From positions 1 through 36,208 of the forward strand of contig JABFXX010000220.1 in the NCBI GenBank assembly GCA_013368795.1: a stretch of DNA of 36,208 bases. Reading direction: 5' to 3'. The notes beneath the pieces were generated by a model. The model worked only from the letters and a program-made list of their open reading frames with translations, had not been told where the DNA came from and did no database searches. A program made the position numbers and the translations under genes. This document shows, piece by piece, positions 34,264 to 36,208 of this stretch. This DNA is from Kofleriaceae bacterium. GTDB taxonomy: Bacteria > Myxococcota_A > Polyangia > Haliangiales > Haliangiaceae. How positions within the stretch are numbered: position 1 is the first letter of the stretch; each line of letters opens with the position of its first letter.

Positions 34264-35469
34264 GTGCGGTTCTCCGAGTTGCTCGACGTCCTGTTCAGGT
34301 GGGCACACCTGATCGCGGGGATCATGTGGGTTGGCAACTCGATGCTGTTCAACTGGCTCGATCGCAACCTCGAGAAGCAGCACCCCGGCCTGTCTCGCCT
34401 CTCGCAGGGCAAGATCTTCATGCTGCACTCCGGCGCGTTCTACGACGTCGAGAAGAAGCTGCTCGAGCCCGGCGAGATGCCGAAGACGCTCCACTGGTTC
34501 AAGTGGCAGAACTTCACGACGTGGGCGACCGGCATCTCGCTGTTCGTGATCGTCTACTACATGGGCAAGGTCCCGCTGGTCGACCCGGCGGTGAAGGACT
34601 ACTCGAACGCGGTCGCGATCGCGATGTCCGTCGGGATCCTGTTCTGCGCGTGGCTGCTCTACGACACGCTGTGGGACACCATCGGCCAGAAGAACCCGCG
34701 CTTCGCGACGATCGTCTCGATCGTCGGCCTGTTCGCGTCGATCTTCGCGTTCACGAAGTTCTTCAACGGCCCCGCCGCGTACATGCAGACAGGCGTGATG
34801 ATCGGAACGATCATGACGGGCAACGTCTGGATGGTCATCGTGCCGTCGCAGAAGGGCCTCGTCGAGGCGACGCAGTCGGGCAAGGAGCAGGATGCGTCGC
34901 TGTCGATCCGCGCGAAGCAGCGCAGCATCCACAACAACTACCTGACGTTCCCGCTGCTCTTCATCATGCTGTCGAATCACTTTCCGGCAGCGACGGGCCA
35001 TCCGCTCAACTGGCTCGTCCTGATCTCGGTGATGATCGGCGGCGCGGGTGTTCGCCACTTCATGAACATCCGCTACCGCGGCGAGGGCAAGGAGCTCGTG
35101 AAGGGTGCGTGGCTCGCGCCCGCGTTCGCGATGGGCGCGTTTGGCATCGCCGGGCTCCTCGTCATCACGCGCATCCAGCTCCACACAGGTCCGGTCGTGA
35201 ACGGACCGGTGTCGTTCTCTCGCGCGCAGGAGATCATCGTGCAGCGCTGCATGGTGTGTCACTCGACCCACCCGACCGACGACGTCTTCAAGGTTGCACC
35301 GAACAACGTCAAGTTCGACACGCCCGAGGCGATCGTGCTGATGAAGGATCGCATTCTCGAGCGCGCCGTGCGCCAGCGCACGATGCCGCTCGTGAACAAG
35401 ACCAAGATCACGGACCTCGAGCGCGCCGAGCTCGGCGCATGGATCGAGCAAGGCGCGAAGCTGCAGTAG
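34264..35469 (+). CDS. puuD: Urate hydroxylase PuuD (membrane urate oxidase with cytochrome c tail)
   Basis: The protein has 401 residues from a GTG. The N-terminal part is a multi-helix membrane domain beginning FRWAHLIAGIMWVGNSMLFNW, with later helices at about 90-105, 115-133, 140-165, 170-190, 235-250 and 265-285. A C-terminal cytochrome c domain has RCMVCHS (Cys329, Cys332, His333) and a likely Met ligand in RTMPLVNKT. This combination is characteristic of PuuD, which oxidises urate to 5-hydroxyisourate and passes electrons to the cytochrome domain rather than making hydrogen peroxide. An allantoinase gene follows, supporting purine breakdown. Confidence 0.93.
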   Translation: MRFSELLDVLFRWAHLIAGIMWVGNSMLFNWLDRNLEKQHPGLSRLSQGKIFMLHSGAFYDVEKKLLEPGEMPKTLHWFKWQNFTTWATGISLFVIVYYMGKVPLVDPAVKDYSNAVAIAMSVGILFCAWLLYDTLWDTIGQKNPRFATIVSIVGLFASIFAFTKFFNGPAAYMQTGVMIGTIMTGNVWMVIVPSQKGLVEATQSGKEQDASLSIRAKQRSIHNNYLTFPLLFIMLSNHFPAATGHPLNWLVLISVMIGGAGVRHFMNIRYRGEGKELVKGAWLAPAFAMGAFGIAGLLVITRIQLHTGPVVNGPVSFSRAQEIIVQRCMVCHSTHPTDDVFKVAPNNVKFDTPEAIVLMKDRILERAVRQRTMPLVNKTKITDLERAELGAWIEQGAKLQ

Positions 35470-35475
35470 GCAGAC

Positions 35476-35493
35476 CGCTTGCACTAGCAAGCG
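35476..35493 (+). terminator. Hairpin after puuD, directly before the small Pro-rich gene
   Basis: CGCTTGC and GCAAGCG form a perfect 7-bp stem with the four-base loop ACTA. It begins seven bases after the puuD stop and ends three bases before an ATG. There is no T-tract, so it may attenuate transcription, protect the puuD mRNA end, or hide the ribosome site of the next frame. Confidence 0.45.
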
Positions 35494-35496
35494 CTC

Positions 35497-35769
35497 ATGG
35501 AAGTGCTGATGATCTCGCCTGAGGGTCCGGAGAACCCGAAGGGACCCGGCCAGCCGCTCGATCCCCACCGCGAGCAGCCGACGAATCCTCCAAAGCCGGA
35601 GAAGGAACCACCGTCGAAGCCGGAGGAGATTCCGCCGGAGAAGGAGCCGCCGTCGCCAGAGCCGGCGCGCCGCGATCCGCCGGTCTCGCCGCCCGACCCG
35701 CACGATCCGATGCCGCACGAGATCGACGATCCGCCGACGCCGGGCGCGCCGCCTGAGATCATCGCGTAG
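35497..35769 (+). CDS. Small Pro/Glu/Lys-rich protein
   Basis: The frame gives 90 residues, about a third of them Pro, with Glu, Lys and Asp making up most of the rest (KPEKEPPSKPEEIPPEKEP). It has no signal peptide, helix or known domain and should be disordered. The ATG at 35497 sits against the hairpin with no ribosome site, whereas the ATG at 35509 has GGAAG five bases upstream and may be the true start (86 residues). It lies between puuD and the allantoinase gene, so it may be expressed with them. The coding assignment rests on its uninterrupted frame and position only. Confidence 0.5.
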   Translation: MEVLMISPEGPENPKGPGQPLDPHREQPTNPPKPEKEPPSKPEEIPPEKEPPSPEPARRDPPVSPPDPHDPMPHEIDDPPTPGAPPEIIA

Positions 35770-35784
35770 TACGCTGCGAGGTCG

Positions 35785-36208
35785 ATGACTGACCTCGTCG
35801 TGCGATCGCAGCGCGTCGTGACCGATGGCGCCGTGAAGCCTGCCTCGATTCACGTCGCGAACGGCAAGGTGACGCGCGTCGGCGAGTGGAGCGACGCACC
35901 GGGCAACGTCGTCGACTACGGCGAGCTCGCGATCTTGCCGGGCATCGTCGACACGCACGTGCACCTGAACGAGCCGGGGCGCACCGAGTGGGAAGGGTTC
36001 GCGACCGCGACGACGGCCGCGGCGATCGGCGGCGTCACGACGCTCGTCGACATGCCGCTCAACTCGATCCCGCCGACGACGACGCGCGAGGCATTCGCGG
36101 CGAAGCGGGCGGCGGCGAAGGGGCAGTGCGCGGTCGATGTCGGGTTCTGGGGCGGCGTCGTGCCGGGGAACCAGCGCGAGCTGTCGGGCCTCGTCGCCGA
36201 CGGCGAGC
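35785..36208 (+). CDS. allB: Allantoinase, 5' part only
   Basis: The frame begins at ATG 35785 with GAGG three bases upstream and runs off the right edge after 141 codons. The sequence is that of a cyclic amidohydrolase: LAILPGIVDTHVHLNEPGR, with the metal-binding His-x-His, then GGVTTLVDMPLNSIPPTTT, the block typical of allantoinases as opposed to dihydropyrimidinases or dihydroorotases. The enzyme opens allantoin to allantoate in the cytoplasm, downstream of urate oxidation, which fits the nearby puuD. The carboxylated Lys and remaining metal ligands lie outside the window. Confidence 0.9.
   Translation, partial: MTDLVVRSQRVVTDGAVKPASIHVANGKVTRVGEWSDAPGNVVDYGELAILPGIVDTHVHLNEPGRTEWEGFATATTAAAIGGVTTLVDMPLNSIPPTTTREAFAAKRAAAKGQCAVDVGFWGGVVPGNQRELSGLVADGE

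Noticed and set aside
33646..35964. Long minus-strand open frame opposite puuD
   Set aside because: Low-complexity Arg/His/Leu/Val composition; puuD on the plus strand has heme and membrane motifs.

Overview
The window looks like chromosomal DNA of a GC-rich myxobacterium-type organism (phylum Myxococcota; a Haliangiales/Kofleriaceae-like lineage is a guess). The reasons are the strong G/C third-position bias, an Asp-rich surface protein ending in a MYXO-CTERM-like tail, a sigma factor resembling the Myxococcales-specific sigma-70 family, a Ser/Thr kinase with an anti-sigma-type zinc finger, and many short-linker lipoproteins. Genes are packed tightly. The longest stretch without a gene is about 120 bases (7364-7486), so no stretch over 300 bases lacks a gene. 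I saw no rRNA, tRNA, CRISPR array, insertion sequence or integrase.

Layout. 1-1833: the 5' end of a type IV prepilin-like gene (minus), a lipoprotein and a DedA membrane protein. 1911-4895: a two-gene unit of a shortened heme-oxygenase-fold protein and a 755-residue fusion of a COG1834 amidinohydrolase with a PaaK/CapK-like adenylating enzyme; this is the most unusual module. 4922-5999: a two-domain DNA-binding regulator overlapping a clpP paralogue, with 11-bp-phased GATAT repeats at both gene starts. 5996-8308: an alpha/beta hydrolase divergent from an AraC regulator. 8294-11699 (minus): response regulator, histidine kinase, TspO, methyltransferase, envelope protein. 11735-17424 (plus): a DUF4159 / VWA-amidotransferase-like operon with two companions of unknown role. 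17510-18349: an exported intradiol-dioxygenase-like lipoprotein.

18360-25231 (minus): a six-gene run, in transcription order TonB-dependent receptor, 52-residue protein, envelope protein, ECF sigma factor, zinc-finger anti-sigma with TPR-like tail, and a surface lipoprotein with a MYXO-CTERM-like tail. It reads as an envelope-sensing and uptake unit. 25248-26132: aldo/keto reductase. 26135-29007 (minus): sigma factor plus zinc-finger Ser/Thr kinase. 29090-31410: HAD phosphatase overlapping a LigD-like polymerase whose ligase domain has lost its catalytic lysine. 31467-34241 (minus): two lipoproteins. 34264-36208: purine catabolism, with urate hydroxylase PuuD, a Pro-rich small protein and the start of allantoinase.

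Recurring themes are 4-base ATGA/GTGA stop-start overlaps inside operons, and several starts that lack a Shine-Dalgarno sequence but have a -10-like hexamer about 7-10 bases upstream, which suggests leaderless or near-leaderless mRNAs. All family calls are from memory of motifs; no database search was run.
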